A stretch of 64,000 nt of DNA from contig MKVQ01000005.1 in the NCBI GenBank assembly GCA_001899635.1, positions 683,114-747,113 on the forward strand. The letters are read 5' to 3'. The DNA comes from Myxococcales bacterium 68-20. GTDB lineage: Bacteria; Myxococcota_A; Polyangia; Polyangiales; Polyangiaceae. Numbering within the stretch: the first letter of the stretch is position 1; each line of letters opens with the position of its first letter. Below, in pieces: positions 38,676 through 47,206 of this stretch. The notes beneath the pieces are model-generated. The model did no database searches. It was not told the DNA's origin and saw only the letters and a program-made list of their open reading frames with translations. Position numbers and translations under genes: made by a program.

Positions 38676-38782
38676 CGAGAAGTACCGGCGCTGCATTTTT
38701 CCGTCGTCCGGGCCCGAACATCCGCGAGCATTCCCGCGTGTTCTATTGAGTGGAGTTAGCGACCTCAGGTAACGTTGACTCC

Positions 38783-40354
38783 ATGTCGGCACTCGCTTCG
38801 CCCGCGACCGCGGGCGTGCAACCCTCGGCGCCAACAACGTTTCGCGCCGTCATGGACTCGCGACGCGCCGAAGGCCGCCGCCTCACGCTCGATGACGCCA
38901 TCGCGGTCATCGTCCCGGTGTGCACCGACCTGAAAGAGCGCCATGCGCGAGGCGAGGCGCACTACGTCCACCCGTCCGCGATCGCCTCGGGCCCGGACGG
39001 CCTGATGCGCGTCGAGCCGCAGCTCGCGGTCAACCCGAAGGACCCGCGCGATCGTGCTGCCCTCGCGCCCGAGGTGCTTCGCACGAACAGCCCGGGCGAC
39101 GCGCGCGCGAGCGTGTTCGCCGTCGGCGCGATGCTCTACGAGGCCGTGTGCGGGACGCCCGTCGGGCCTGGAATGCGCCGGCCACGCGACGTCAATCCGG
39201 ACCTCCCGGAAGCCCTCGAGCACCTGCTCGCGAAGGCGCTCGTCGCCGACCCGTCCCATCGTCCGGACGACCTCGGCGCGCTCGCGAGCGCGATGCATCA
39301 CCTCGCGCCGATGAAGAGCATCCCGCCGCCGGACGCGGATGTCTCGAAGCTCGATCGCTCGGAGAACTTCGAGGTCGACATCCGTCTCTCGATCATGCCA
39401 CCCGAGCGCGGCCCGGGCGTGGAGCCGCCTCCCCCGTCGATCCCGCAGCCGATCGCCCCGATGTCGTCGGCCATGTCCGTGCAGGCGCAAGCGCAGGCGC
39501 AGGCGCAGGCGCAGCTCGCGCGGGACCCGACGCGTCAGCTCGCCGTGCTCAAGGCGCGCCTCGAGTCCGATCCGCGCCCGCGCTACGTCGTGAACAAGGA
39601 GCGCATGGACCACGGCCCCTTCAGCGCCGTCGAGCTCCTCCAGCAGATCGCGTCGCACAAGTTCGTCGGCAAGGACATCCTCCGCGACGAGCTCACCGGC
39701 GGTTCGAAGGAGATCGACGAGTGGGAGGAGTTCGCGCCCTTCGCTCAGCACGCGCGCATGCATCGCGACATCGCGCATGAGAAGAAGGAAGTCGCGAAGG
39801 TCGAGAAGGCCGAGAAGAAGGCGGGCGCCGCGAAGTTCATCATCGGCGGAGTCATGGCCGTCGCGCTCCTCGGCGTGGGCATCTTCTTCGTCATCCAGCA
39901 GGTCGGCTCGCGCAAGGATGGCGGCGATCTGAGCGACGATCCTTCCGCGGTCGACCTCTCGGGCGGCGGCTCGCTCAAGGGCGGAAAGAAGGCCGCCACT
40001 GGCGGCGGCGGCGGCGGCAAGGGCGGCGGCGGATTCGTCGGCGGGATGAGCTACGAGGCGGCGCTCAACTCGAACAACCAGGAGATCAGCATGGGCGGCG
40101 GCAAGGGCGCCCCCGATCTCACCGACGCCCAGCTCTCCGCGCCGATGAGGAACGCGGCGTTCATCAGCAGTTGCGGCGCGCCCGATAGCATGAAGGTCAC
40201 GGTGAAGGTCGCCGTGAAGAACGGGCGCGCAGTCGGCGTGAGCGTCTACACGAACCCGTCGAACCAGGGCGTCGCGGCCTGCGTCGATCGCCACGTTCGC
40301 GGCCTCGGTTGGCATCCGAACTCGAAGATGGACTTCTTCACGACGACGTACTGA
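38783..40354 (+). CDS. Pseudokinase-GYF-membrane-AgmX/PglI C-terminal domain fusion
   Basis: 523 residues from the ATG at 38783. Residues 20-180 look like only the C-lobe of a Hanks kinase: APEVLR (APE motif), ASVFAVGAMLYEAVCGTPV, and LLAKALVADPSHRP, but the catalytic-loop region reads YVHPSAI and there is no DFG or N-lobe lysine. A Gln-Ala repeat follows (about 232-243), then a GYF_2-like domain (RYVVNKERMDHGPFSAVELL, about 265-320), one membrane helix (FIIGGVMAVALLGVGIFFVI, about 351-370), a Gly-rich hinge, and an AgmX/PglI-type C-terminal domain (SVYTNPSNQGVAACVDRHVR). AgmX relatives are linked to gliding motility in myxobacteria. Probably a signalling scaffold. Confidence 0.82.
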   Translation: MSALASPATAGVQPSAPTTFRAVMDSRRAEGRRLTLDDAIAVIVPVCTDLKERHARGEAHYVHPSAIASGPDGLMRVEPQLAVNPKDPRDRAALAPEVLRTNSPGDARASVFAVGAMLYEAVCGTPVGPGMRRPRDVNPDLPEALEHLLAKALVADPSHRPDDLGALASAMHHLAPMKSIPPPDADVSKLDRSENFEVDIRLSIMPPERGPGVEPPPPSIPQPIAPMSSAMSVQAQAQAQAQAQLARDPTRQLAVLKARLESDPRPRYVVNKERMDHGPFSAVELLQQIASHKFVGKDILRDELTGGSKEIDEWEEFAPFAQHARMHRDIAHEKKEVAKVEKAEKKAGAAKFIIGGVMAVALLGVGIFFVIQQVGSRKDGGDLSDDPSAVDLSGGGSLKGGKKAATGGGGGGKGGGGFVGGMSYEAALNSNNQEISMGGGKGAPDLTDAQLSAPMRNAAFISSCGAPDSMKVTVKVAVKNGRAVGVSVYTNPSNQGVAACVDRHVRGLGWHPNSKMDFFTTTY

Positions 40355-40453
40355 CGAGGCTCGAGTCTCGAGGCTCTGCTCGAGGCCAGCCGAGCTCCGG
40401 TCGAAGCGGAGGGACCTGGATGGGATGGAACGCGGGCTGCAGCGCTCGCGTGC

Positions 40454-41428
40454 ATGGCCCGCCACGCGCCCGCAAAAACAAGCAACGATCGAGCTTCTCG
40501 TGACGACAGCGAAGTGCGCAGCCACGCCCCACGTGGCGCAGCGCGTGGCATCTGGAGCGGGTCGATCAGCTTCGGCTTGCTCCAGATCCCCGTCAGCCTC
40601 ATCCCGGCGGAGAGCCGCTCGGACGAGCTGCACTTCCGACTGCTCGACCGACGCGACCTCGCGCCCGTCCGCTACGAACGGGTGAGCACCGCGACCGGCA
40701 AGCCCGTCGAGTGGAAGGACATCGTCAAGGGATACGAGATCGAGAAAGACAGCTACGTCGTCGTCGAGCCGGAGGACTTCGCGAAGGCGAACGTGAAGGC
40801 GACGCAGACGATCGACATCCAGGACTTCGTCCCGCGCGACCAGATCGATCCGGCGTTCTTCGAGACGCCCTACTTCGTCGTGCCGCAGCCCCGATCGATG
40901 AAGGCGTACGTCCTTCTTCGCGATGCGCTGAAGAAGCGGGACGCGGTGGCGGTCGCGACGTTCGTCCTACGCACCCGCGAGCACCTCGTCGCGGTCATGC
41001 CGGGGAACAACGGAGCGCTCATGCTCGAGGTGCTCCGCTTCGGTCACCAGCTGAAGGACGTCGAGGACGTTCCCCTCCCCGCCCCCTCGAGCACGGCCGC
41101 GCCGAGCGAGCGCGAGCTCGCGATGGCGGACCAGCTCATCGGAGGGATGATGAGCGACTGGGAGCCGCGCAAGTACAAGGACCGGTACTACCGCGACGTG
41201 ATGAAGGTCATCGAGGAGAAGGCAAGCACCGGCGCGACCACGGAGCACCACGCGCGGACGGCCGGCACCGTTGCGCGTGACGACGTGGTCGACCTCCTCG
41301 CCCTGCTCGAGAAGAGCGTTGCGAAGACGGGCCGCGCAGCCAACGAAACGCGACCAGGCCCGAAGAAGGCGCGGGCCACCAGGGCCGGCGGCGCGCGCAA
41401 GGCTGCGAAGAAGAGGCGCGCGGCTTGA
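40454..41428 (+). CDS. ku: Ku DNA-end-binding protein
   Basis: 324 residues. The bacterial Ku core spans about 30-280: IWSGSISFGLLQIPVSLIPA, RYERVSTATGKPVEW, YEIEKDSYVVVEPED, FFETPYFVVPQP and ELAMADQLIGGMMSDWEP. The tail (residues 290-324) is Lys/Arg/Ala-rich, as in many bacterial Ku proteins, and would add DNA binding. Ku dimers encircle DNA ends and recruit LigD for non-homologous end joining. The stop overlaps the ATG of the DUF72 gene (TGATG). Confidence 0.97.
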   Translation: MARHAPAKTSNDRASRDDSEVRSHAPRGAARGIWSGSISFGLLQIPVSLIPAESRSDELHFRLLDRRDLAPVRYERVSTATGKPVEWKDIVKGYEIEKDSYVVVEPEDFAKANVKATQTIDIQDFVPRDQIDPAFFETPYFVVPQPRSMKAYVLLRDALKKRDAVAVATFVLRTREHLVAVMPGNNGALMLEVLRFGHQLKDVEDVPLPAPSSTAAPSERELAMADQLIGGMMSDWEPRKYKDRYYRDVMKVIEEKASTGATTEHHARTAGTVARDDVVDLLALLEKSVAKTGRAANETRPGPKKARATRAGGARKAAKKRRAA

Positions 41429-42447
41429 TGGCCTCTCCGCCCCGAGACACGGAGCGCGGCGCCGGTCGCGAGCACGTGGTGCGGGTCGGCATCTCGGGCT
41501 GGCGCTACCCGTCGTGGCGCGGCGTCTTCTATCCGAAAGGCCTCGCTCAGCGCCGTGAGCTCGAATACGCGAGCCGCCAGCTCCGGACCGTGGAGATCAA
41601 CGGGTCCTTCTACTCGCTCCAGCGACCGTCGAGCTACGTCGAGTGGCACCGGGCGACACCGGACGACTTCGTGTTCGCCGTGAAGGGCGGGCGGTTCATC
41701 ACCCACAACAAGAAGCTGAAGGACTGCGCCGGTGCGCTGTCGAACTTCTTCGCCTCCGGGGTGCTCGCGCTGGACGACAAGCTCGGGCCAATCCTGTGGC
41801 AGCTCCCTCCGCAGCTCTCGTTCCAGTCCGAGCGCATCGAGGCCTTCCTGGCGTCGCTGCCGCGAACGACACGCGAGGCAGCAGAGCTCGCCCGCCGTCA
41901 CGATGGGCGGCTCACGCATGGATCTTGGCTCGACGTGCGCGTCGATCGACCGGTGCTCCACGCACTGGAGGTGCGGCACGATTCGTTCGTCGACCCTGCG
42001 TTCATCCGGCTGCTCCGGAGGGCGAACGTCGCCCTCTGCGTGGCGGACACCGCGGGGACGTGGCCCTACCTCGAGGACGTCACGGCCGACTTCGTCTACG
42101 TGCGCCTCCATGGCGCGAAGCGCCTCTACGCGAGCGGCTACTCGAAGAGCGACCTCGATCGCTGGGCGACGCGCATCGCCGCCTGGCAGCACGGTGAGAC
42201 GCCCACCAGCACCTCGCTCGCGGCACCGGAGACGAGGCCGCCGTCATCGGCCGCCGGACGGGACGTCTACGTCTACTTCGACAACGACGTGAAGGTGCAT
42301 GCCCCGTTCGACGCGATGAACCTCGCGGCGCGCTTTGGTCATGGCCAGCGGGTGGCTTTTCCTCGGAAGGAGGAGCGAAGCGTCGTGGACGCGGTCGGCC
42401 GCGACGATCGCTTTCGCTACGGCCAGCGCCGCAGGAGGAGCGCGTGA
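41428..42447 (+). CDS. DUF72 (YecE-like) TIM-barrel protein between ku and ligD
   Basis: 339 residues from the ATG at 41428, whose first base is the last base of the ku TGA. DUF72 signatures: VGISGWRYPSWRGVFYPKG, TVEINGSFYSLQ, FVFAVKGGRFITHNKKLKD, GPILWQLPPQ, EVRHDSF and VYVYFDNDVKVHAPFDA. The family adopts a TIM barrel distantly like endonuclease IV/xylose isomerase, with unknown chemistry. The position, with overlapping junctions to both ku and ligD, suggests a function in end joining. Confidence 0.93.
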   Translation: MASPPRDTERGAGREHVVRVGISGWRYPSWRGVFYPKGLAQRRELEYASRQLRTVEINGSFYSLQRPSSYVEWHRATPDDFVFAVKGGRFITHNKKLKDCAGALSNFFASGVLALDDKLGPILWQLPPQLSFQSERIEAFLASLPRTTREAAELARRHDGRLTHGSWLDVRVDRPVLHALEVRHDSFVDPAFIRLLRRANVALCVADTAGTWPYLEDVTADFVYVRLHGAKRLYASGYSKSDLDRWATRIAAWQHGETPTSTSLAAPETRPPSSAAGRDVYVYFDNDVKVHAPFDAMNLAARFGHGQRVAFPRKEERSVVDAVGRDDRFRYGQRRRRSA

Positions 42448-45065
42448 AGCGAGGCGCGACCGGGGACGCAGGGCGCTCTCTCGAGCGCTACGAGGCAATG
42501 CGCGACTTCGCCCACACGACGGAGCCGAGCGGACGCAGCGCTCGCTCGGCGACGGGGCGCTCGTTCGTCGTCCAGAAGCACGATGCCCGGCGGCTGCACT
42601 ACGACTTTCGCCTCGAGCACGAGGGTGTCCTCCTGAGCTGGGCGGTGCCGAAGGGCCCCAGCCTCGCACCGGGCGACAAGCGCCTCGCCGTCCAGACGGA
42701 GGACCATCCGATCGACTACCGCGACTTCGAGGGCACCATCCCCGAAGGGCAATACGGCGGCGGGCCGGTGATCGTCTGGGATCGAGGCACGTGGGAGCCG
42801 ATCGGCGACCCCGACGAGGGGCTCGCGAAGGGACGTCTCGACTTCGAGCTCGACGGCGAAAAGCTTCAGGGCCGCTTCATCCTCGTCCGGACGACGATGG
42901 GCAAAGGCTCGAAGAAGCCGACATGGCTCTTGATGAAGCGGAGCGACGAGCACGCAAGGACCGGGTCTGCGGCCGACATCGTCGACGCGCAGCCCGGGAG
43001 CGTCCTCACCGGCCGCACGCTCGATGACGTCCGCGCCGGTGTCCCGGCGACCGCGCGGGAGCGGAAGGCGCGCTCGCGAGCGTCACCGCACGAGCGCACG
43101 ACGACGCCCATCGAGGACCGGCCGGCCGCGCTGCCTCCGTTCGGATCCGTCGCGCCGCAGCTCGCGACGTTCGTGAAGGACGTGCCGAGATCCGGACCGT
43201 GGATCTACGAGATCAAGTACGACGGCTACCGCGCGCTCGCCTGGCTCGATGACGGCGCGGTCCGCATCGCGTCTCGGCGCGGCCTCGACTGGACCGCCCA
43301 GTACCCCGACATCGCGCGCGCGCTTTCACGTGTGCGCGCGCGGACGGCGATCTTCGACGGAGAGGTCGCCTACGTGCGCCCGGACGGCCGCACCGACTTC
43401 CAGAAGCTGCAGAACGCCCTCGGTAGCGGCGCACCGAAGGAGCGGGCGCGGCTCGTCTACTTCGTCTTCGATCTCCTCTTCTACGACGGCGCCGATCTCC
43501 GCGGAGAGCCGCTCGAGCTACGCAAGGACACGCTGCGCACCATCCTCGCCGGAGAGGCGCCGCCCCTCGTGATGAGCAATCACGTGGAAGACGGGGCGGC
43601 GTTCTTCCACGAGGCATGCAAGATCGGGCTCGAGGGCGTCATCGGCAAGCGCACCGACCGCCCGTACACGTCCGGGCGCACCCGGGACTGGATCAAGGTC
43701 AAGTGCGAGCAGCGCCAGGAGCTCGTCATCGTCGGCTACACGCCGCTGAAGGGCAGCCGGAGCGGCATCGGTGCGCTGCTCCTCGGTGTCTACGACGGAG
43801 ACGACCTGCGCTACGCGGGCAAGGTCGGAACGGGCTTCTCGTATGCCACGCTGAAGGACCTCGCAGCGCGCCTCGGCGCGCTCGAGATCGCCGCGCCTCG
43901 CCTGACGAACCCTCCACGCATGCGCGACGTTCAATGGGTGGAGCCGAAGCTCGTCTGCGAGGTTCGCTTCTCGGAATGGACGGCGGACGGGGTACTCCGC
44001 CAGTCGTCGTTCGAGGGGCTTCGCCTCGACAAGAGCCCGCGCGAAGTCCGCCGCGAGACCCCGCAGCCGCCCCCGAGATCGATCGCGCCATCCCCAGCTG
44101 AACCCGCTGTGCGCGCACGCGCTCCACTAGTGAGACGAGACGCGAGGCCACGAGTGGGCGGCATCGTCGTCAGCCATGCCGACCGCATCATCGACAGCAC
44201 GAGCGGCCTCACGAAGCTCGACCTCGTTCGCTTCATGGAGGCGGTGGCAGGCGCGATGCTCCCCTTCGCCGCGAAGCGGCCGCTGATGCTCGTCCGCTGT
44301 CCGGCCGGCACGCAGGCGACCGTGTTCCGCCAGTCCGATCGGCGCGCGGGGAAGAGTCCGCGCTGCTTCGTGCAGAAGCACGAGGGAAAGGGCCTCGAGG
44401 AGGTCGGGCTCGGCACGACCATCCTCGGCGACGAGCCGGCGATCTACGTGACGAGCACGCGCCAGCTCGTCCTGCTCGCCCAGAACAACGCCTTCGAGCT
44501 GCACGGCTGGGGCTCGACCCTGCCGCGATGGGATCGCCCGGATTGGATCGTGTTCGACCTCGACCCCGACGAGGCCCTCTCGTTCGAGCGCGTCATCGAG
44601 AGCGCATTCGAGATGCGCGAGGCGCTCCGCACGCTCCACCTCGAGAGCTGGGTGAAGACCACCGGCGGCAAGGGCCTCCACGTGGTCGTGCCGATCGCCC
44701 GCCGCTACGACTGGGCCACGGTCCGGAGCGCGTCACGGGAGATCGCGCGCCTGATGGCGCGGGCGGCGCCAGACCGCTACGTCGCGACCGTGTCGAAGCG
44801 CGCGCGCGCCGGGAAGATCTTCATCGACTGGATGCGCAATGCCGAAGGCGCGACCGCGGTCCTCCCCTACTCCGCGCGTGCGCGACCGGGTCTACCCGTC
44901 GCCGTTCCGATCGCGTGGAAGGACCTTCGCAGCGTCGTTCCCGAGGAGCTCACCATCGCGACCGTCCCCCGGATGCTCGCACGCCGGAGGACCGATCCAT
45001 GGGCGGACCTCCTGTCGAGCAAGCAGACCTTGCCGCGCGAGCTGCTCGACGCCATCGCCGAGTAG
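42444..45065 (+). CDS. ligD: Multifunctional DNA ligase D (phosphoesterase-ligase-polymerase)
   Basis: 873 residues from a GTG overlapping the DUF72 stop (GTGA). The phosphoesterase domain is first (about 35-165: FVVQKHDARRLHYDFRLEH, EGQYGGGPVIVWDRGTW). The ligase domain follows (about 220-540), with the adenylation motif KYDGYRALAW near residue 256 and TRDWIKVKCEQRQELVIVGY. The primase-polymerase domain is last (about 570-870), with the catalytic aspartates in FDLDPDE near residue 702, TGGKGLHVVVPI and FIDWMRNAEGATAVLPYSAR. The PE-Lig-Pol order matches Pseudomonas LigD. It processes, fills and seals Ku-bound ends. Confidence 0.97.
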   Translation: MKRGATGDAGRSLERYEAMRDFAHTTEPSGRSARSATGRSFVVQKHDARRLHYDFRLEHEGVLLSWAVPKGPSLAPGDKRLAVQTEDHPIDYRDFEGTIPEGQYGGGPVIVWDRGTWEPIGDPDEGLAKGRLDFELDGEKLQGRFILVRTTMGKGSKKPTWLLMKRSDEHARTGSAADIVDAQPGSVLTGRTLDDVRAGVPATARERKARSRASPHERTTTPIEDRPAALPPFGSVAPQLATFVKDVPRSGPWIYEIKYDGYRALAWLDDGAVRIASRRGLDWTAQYPDIARALSRVRARTAIFDGEVAYVRPDGRTDFQKLQNALGSGAPKERARLVYFVFDLLFYDGADLRGEPLELRKDTLRTILAGEAPPLVMSNHVEDGAAFFHEACKIGLEGVIGKRTDRPYTSGRTRDWIKVKCEQRQELVIVGYTPLKGSRSGIGALLLGVYDGDDLRYAGKVGTGFSYATLKDLAARLGALEIAAPRLTNPPRMRDVQWVEPKLVCEVRFSEWTADGVLRQSSFEGLRLDKSPREVRRETPQPPPRSIAPSPAEPAVRARAPLVRRDARPRVGGIVVSHADRIIDSTSGLTKLDLVRFMEAVAGAMLPFAAKRPLMLVRCPAGTQATVFRQSDRRAGKSPRCFVQKHEGKGLEEVGLGTTILGDEPAIYVTSTRQLVLLAQNNAFELHGWGSTLPRWDRPDWIVFDLDPDEALSFERVIESAFEMREALRTLHLESWVKTTGGKGLHVVVPIARRYDWATVRSASREIARLMARAAPDRYVATVSKRARAGKIFIDWMRNAEGATAVLPYSARARPGLPVAVPIAWKDLRSVVPEELTIATVPRMLARRRTDPWADLLSSKQTLPRELLDAIAE

Positions 45066-45094
45066 CTCGCGCGAACGCAGGTCGCGGAGAAGGA

Positions 45095-45457
45095 CTACTG
45101 CGCGCCCGGCGGCTTCGGGAGGCAGGCCGCGGCGGGACCACCGGCGACGAAGCACGTCGTGCCCTGGATGCAGTCTGCATCCGACAGGCAGGGGAACGCG
45201 CACTTCTGGTACTGCAGGTTGCACCGGTGCGTCATGCACTGCGAGTCGTTCTGGCAGGCGAGCGCCGTCGGCCCGGGCGTCGCCATCTGGCCCGGCGCGA
45301 CGGTGGCGCTCGGCTGGGGCTGCGGCTGAGGCTGAGGCTGCTGGTAGCCAGGCGGCGGCTGCGCGGGCGTGGCGGGCGGCGGCTCGTCCTTGCTGCACGC
45401 GACGACCAACCCGACCATCGAAACGACACCGACCACCGCGAACGAGATCCTTGCCAT
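45095..45457 (-). CDS. Small cysteine-rich lipoprotein
   Basis: 120 residues; GGAGGA lies just upstream of the ATG at 45457. Signal peptide with lipobox GLVVACSKD, then a Pro/Gln-rich spacer (QPQPQPQPQP), and a C-terminal module with eight cysteines (CQNDSQCMTHRCN, CLSDADCIQGTTC). This Cys pattern recurs in myxobacterial surface lipoproteins and would be disulfide-bonded outside the cell. Function unknown. It faces ligD tail-to-tail with 29 bp between stops. Confidence 0.75.
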   Translation of the reverse strand: MARISFAVVGVVSMVGLVVACSKDEPPPATPAQPPPGYQQPQPQPQPQPSATVAPGQMATPGPTALACQNDSQCMTHRCNLQYQKCAFPCLSDADCIQGTTCFVAGGPAAACLPKPPGAQ

Positions 45458-45663
45458 GATTCCTCCAAGCTACGGACACACGACCTCTACCAGAGAGGCG
45501 ACTATCACTTATCGGCCGCGCGTAGGACCGTCAACCGGCCTTCTTTTCGCGGTCCGCTCGATCCGTCGGCGTCATCCGAGGCACCGCTCGTCTCAACGCG
45601 CGACACGCGCGCGCCTTACACCCCGGACGGGTGAGCGCGGCCAAATGGTATCGTCCGCTCCGC

Positions 45664-46371
45664 ATGCGTGGTTGGACGGACCTCACGGGCATCTTCGTCA
45701 TCGGTATCGTGCTTGGGCTTGGTGCTCTGGGCTGCACGCGCGGTGCTCCCCCCGCCCCCGAAGGCGTCGACGCGACCGTGGCTCCGCTCCCGGGCCCGGT
45801 CACGACGCTGTCCGGAACGACCGACGCCGGTCCGGCCGCCAAGCCCGAGACCTCGCTCGACGCGGGCTCCGCTCCGCCTGCAGCCGCGGCATCGGCCGTC
45901 GACGCGGGCGATCCGGGGAGCCTGCCGCAGACACGCGACCGTCCGGAAGCGTCGAGCCCTGCGCTCGACGAACGCGCAGCAGCGCTCTGGGACGCCATCG
46001 TCCACGACGATGCCGATCGCGGGATGGCGTTCTTCTTCCCGGTCACCGCATACGAGCAGGTCAAGGCGATCGCCTATCCCGCGTCCGACTGGCGCCGCCG
46101 GCTCGTCGCCGCTTACAAGCGAGACATCCACGCGCTCCACGAGCGCCTCGGCAGCAAGGCGGAGTCGGCGAAGCTCGTGCGCCTCGACGTCCCGAACGAG
46201 CGTGCGCGCTGGGTCGAGCCGAACGAGGAGTCGAACAAGCTCGGATACTGGCGCGTGTACGGCACCCGCATCGTCTACGAGGTCGACGGTAAGGAGCGCG
46301 CGCTGGACGTCACCTCGCTCATCTCGTGGCGCGGCGAGTGGTACGTCGTCCACCTGACCGGCTTCAAGTGA
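45664..46371 (+). CDS. Lipoprotein with small C-terminal alpha/beta domain
   Basis: 235 residues from the ATG at 45664 (GTG at 45631 is in frame but weakens the signal peptide). Lipobox VLGLGALGC, then an Ala/Pro/Asp-rich stalk to about residue 95. The C-terminal 135 residues (ALWDAIVHDDADRGMAFFFP, RAYKRDIH-like helix, LDVTSLISWRGEWYVVHLTG) have the look of an NTF2-like fold. No family or catalytic residues recognised. Next on this strand is the alpha/beta hydrolase, beyond the tRNA region. Confidence 0.7.
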   Translation: MRGWTDLTGIFVIGIVLGLGALGCTRGAPPAPEGVDATVAPLPGPVTTLSGTTDAGPAAKPETSLDAGSAPPAAAASAVDAGDPGSLPQTRDRPEASSPALDERAAALWDAIVHDDADRGMAFFFPVTAYEQVKAIAYPASDWRRRLVAAYKRDIHALHERLGSKAESAKLVRLDVPNERARWVEPNEESNKLGYWRVYGTRIVYEVDGKERALDVTSLISWRGEWYVVHLTGFK

Positions 46372-46454
46372 CGGCTCGCACCGCGCGAGCTCTCGCTCGT
46401 CGCGAGCGCACGAACGCTCCCGCTTCTCTCGAGAGAGCCGCGGGAGTCGCCAAA

Positions 46455-46492
46455 TGTTGGTGGGCCGAGCGGGGCACGATTCCGGGACCTAC
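46455..46492. repeat. Displaced copy of the tRNA-Lys 3' end (attachment-site-like direct repeat)
   Basis: 38 bp matching 47642-47679 at 36 of 38 positions (differences at 46469 and 46481), same orientation. It covers the CCA end, acceptor 3' strand and T-arm of tRNA-Lys but none of the 5' half. This is the pattern left when an element integrates at a tRNA 3' end. Confidence 0.8.
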
Positions 46493-46654
46493 TGAGCGGC
46501 GCTCGTAACGGTCGAGGCCCTTCACGACAGATGATCGCGTCGCGTCGCGTCGCGTCGTCCGCGGACGCTCGGGACTCAGACGCTCCTGACGAAATCGGGT
46601 GGAACGGGCCGCGCTCTGTGCGGGCCGGTGTCAGTGCTTGGGCGCCAGTACGTC

Positions 46655-47206
46655 TCAGCGGTACGGCGCACCGCAGCCCGCACACGTCTTGAGATCAACA
46701 GGCGTGAGCTCTCCGCAGAACTGGCACCGTGTGACGAGTATCTGACGCTCGATCACGCGCTCGACAACGACCGAACCTACTGCCGAAGGGGCTGAGCCGG
46801 CGACCGTAGAGGACGAGGTGTCCGTGACGCCCGCCTCGGATTCGGGCGCGTCACATCCAGTTCGCCGACGCACCTCGTTGAAGACCTCCTCATCGGAGAA
46901 GGCCTCCAGAACCGCCGCCACCTTCGCCTTCCTTCGCTCGTAGCGGAGGTCTTCGAGCGTGACCACCCCGGCAAGAAAGTCGTCAAAGATTGCGTCAACG
47001 GCCTCGGAGAGCGGTCCCGTCTCAATGTCCTGTCGTCGTCGGATCTCACTGAGAACATGCTCGTCACTGAACCCATCGAGGACAGCGCAGACCTTGGGCT
47101 TGCGTCGCTCGCGACGTAGATCTTCGGTCGACGCCACCTCGCGCAGGAAGTCGTCGAAGATGGCGTCCACCGCCTCCTGAAGTGCGGATCGGTCAGAGCC
47201 TGGCAC
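46655..47206 (-). CDS. Protein with internal 48-residue duplication and C-terminal zinc ribbon
   Basis: 183 residues from a GTG at 47206. Two tandem copies of a helical unit (residues 10-57 and 67-114) begin EAVDAIFDDFL and end with IRRR/VRRR, at about 65% identity; each contains ERRK and FSDE. A Ser/Thr/Val linker leads to a four-cysteine zinc ribbon, CQFCGELTPVDLKTCAGCG, at the C-terminus. Family unknown to me. Third codon positions are noticeably less GC-rich than in neighbours, and the gene lies between the tRNA-Lys gene and its displaced 3' fragment, so transfer is likely. Confidence 0.75.
   Translation of the reverse strand: MPGSDRSALQEAVDAIFDDFLREVASTEDLRRERRKPKVCAVLDGFSDEHVLSEIRRRQDIETGPLSEAVDAIFDDFLAGVVTLEDLRYERRKAKVAAVLEAFSDEEVFNEVRRRTGCDAPESEAGVTDTSSSTVAGSAPSAVGSVVVERVIERQILVTRCQFCGELTPVDLKTCAGCGAPYR

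Larger units (their letters stand above)
38331..38782. other. Repeat-bearing intergenic region; no gene seen
   Basis: About 450 bp between the helicase and the pseudokinase gene. It holds an 11-bp hairpin (38378-38388 with 38408-38418), a 65-bp tandem repeat and one copy of a dispersed foldable repeat, each listed separately. No ORF here has protein-like composition. Confidence 0.5.

Noticed and set aside
36261-38837. An 858-residue open frame opposite the RNA helicase
   Set aside because: Antisense to a helicase with all motifs intact; composition is that of reversed GC-rich codons.
45460-45660. A hidden small RNA in the spacer between two lipoprotein genes
   Set aside because: No stable hairpin, promoter-like pair or repeat could be supported by eye.
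46455-46492. A second tRNA gene
   Set aside because: Only the 3' third of tRNA-Lys is present; there is no D-arm or anticodon arm, so it cannot be functional.
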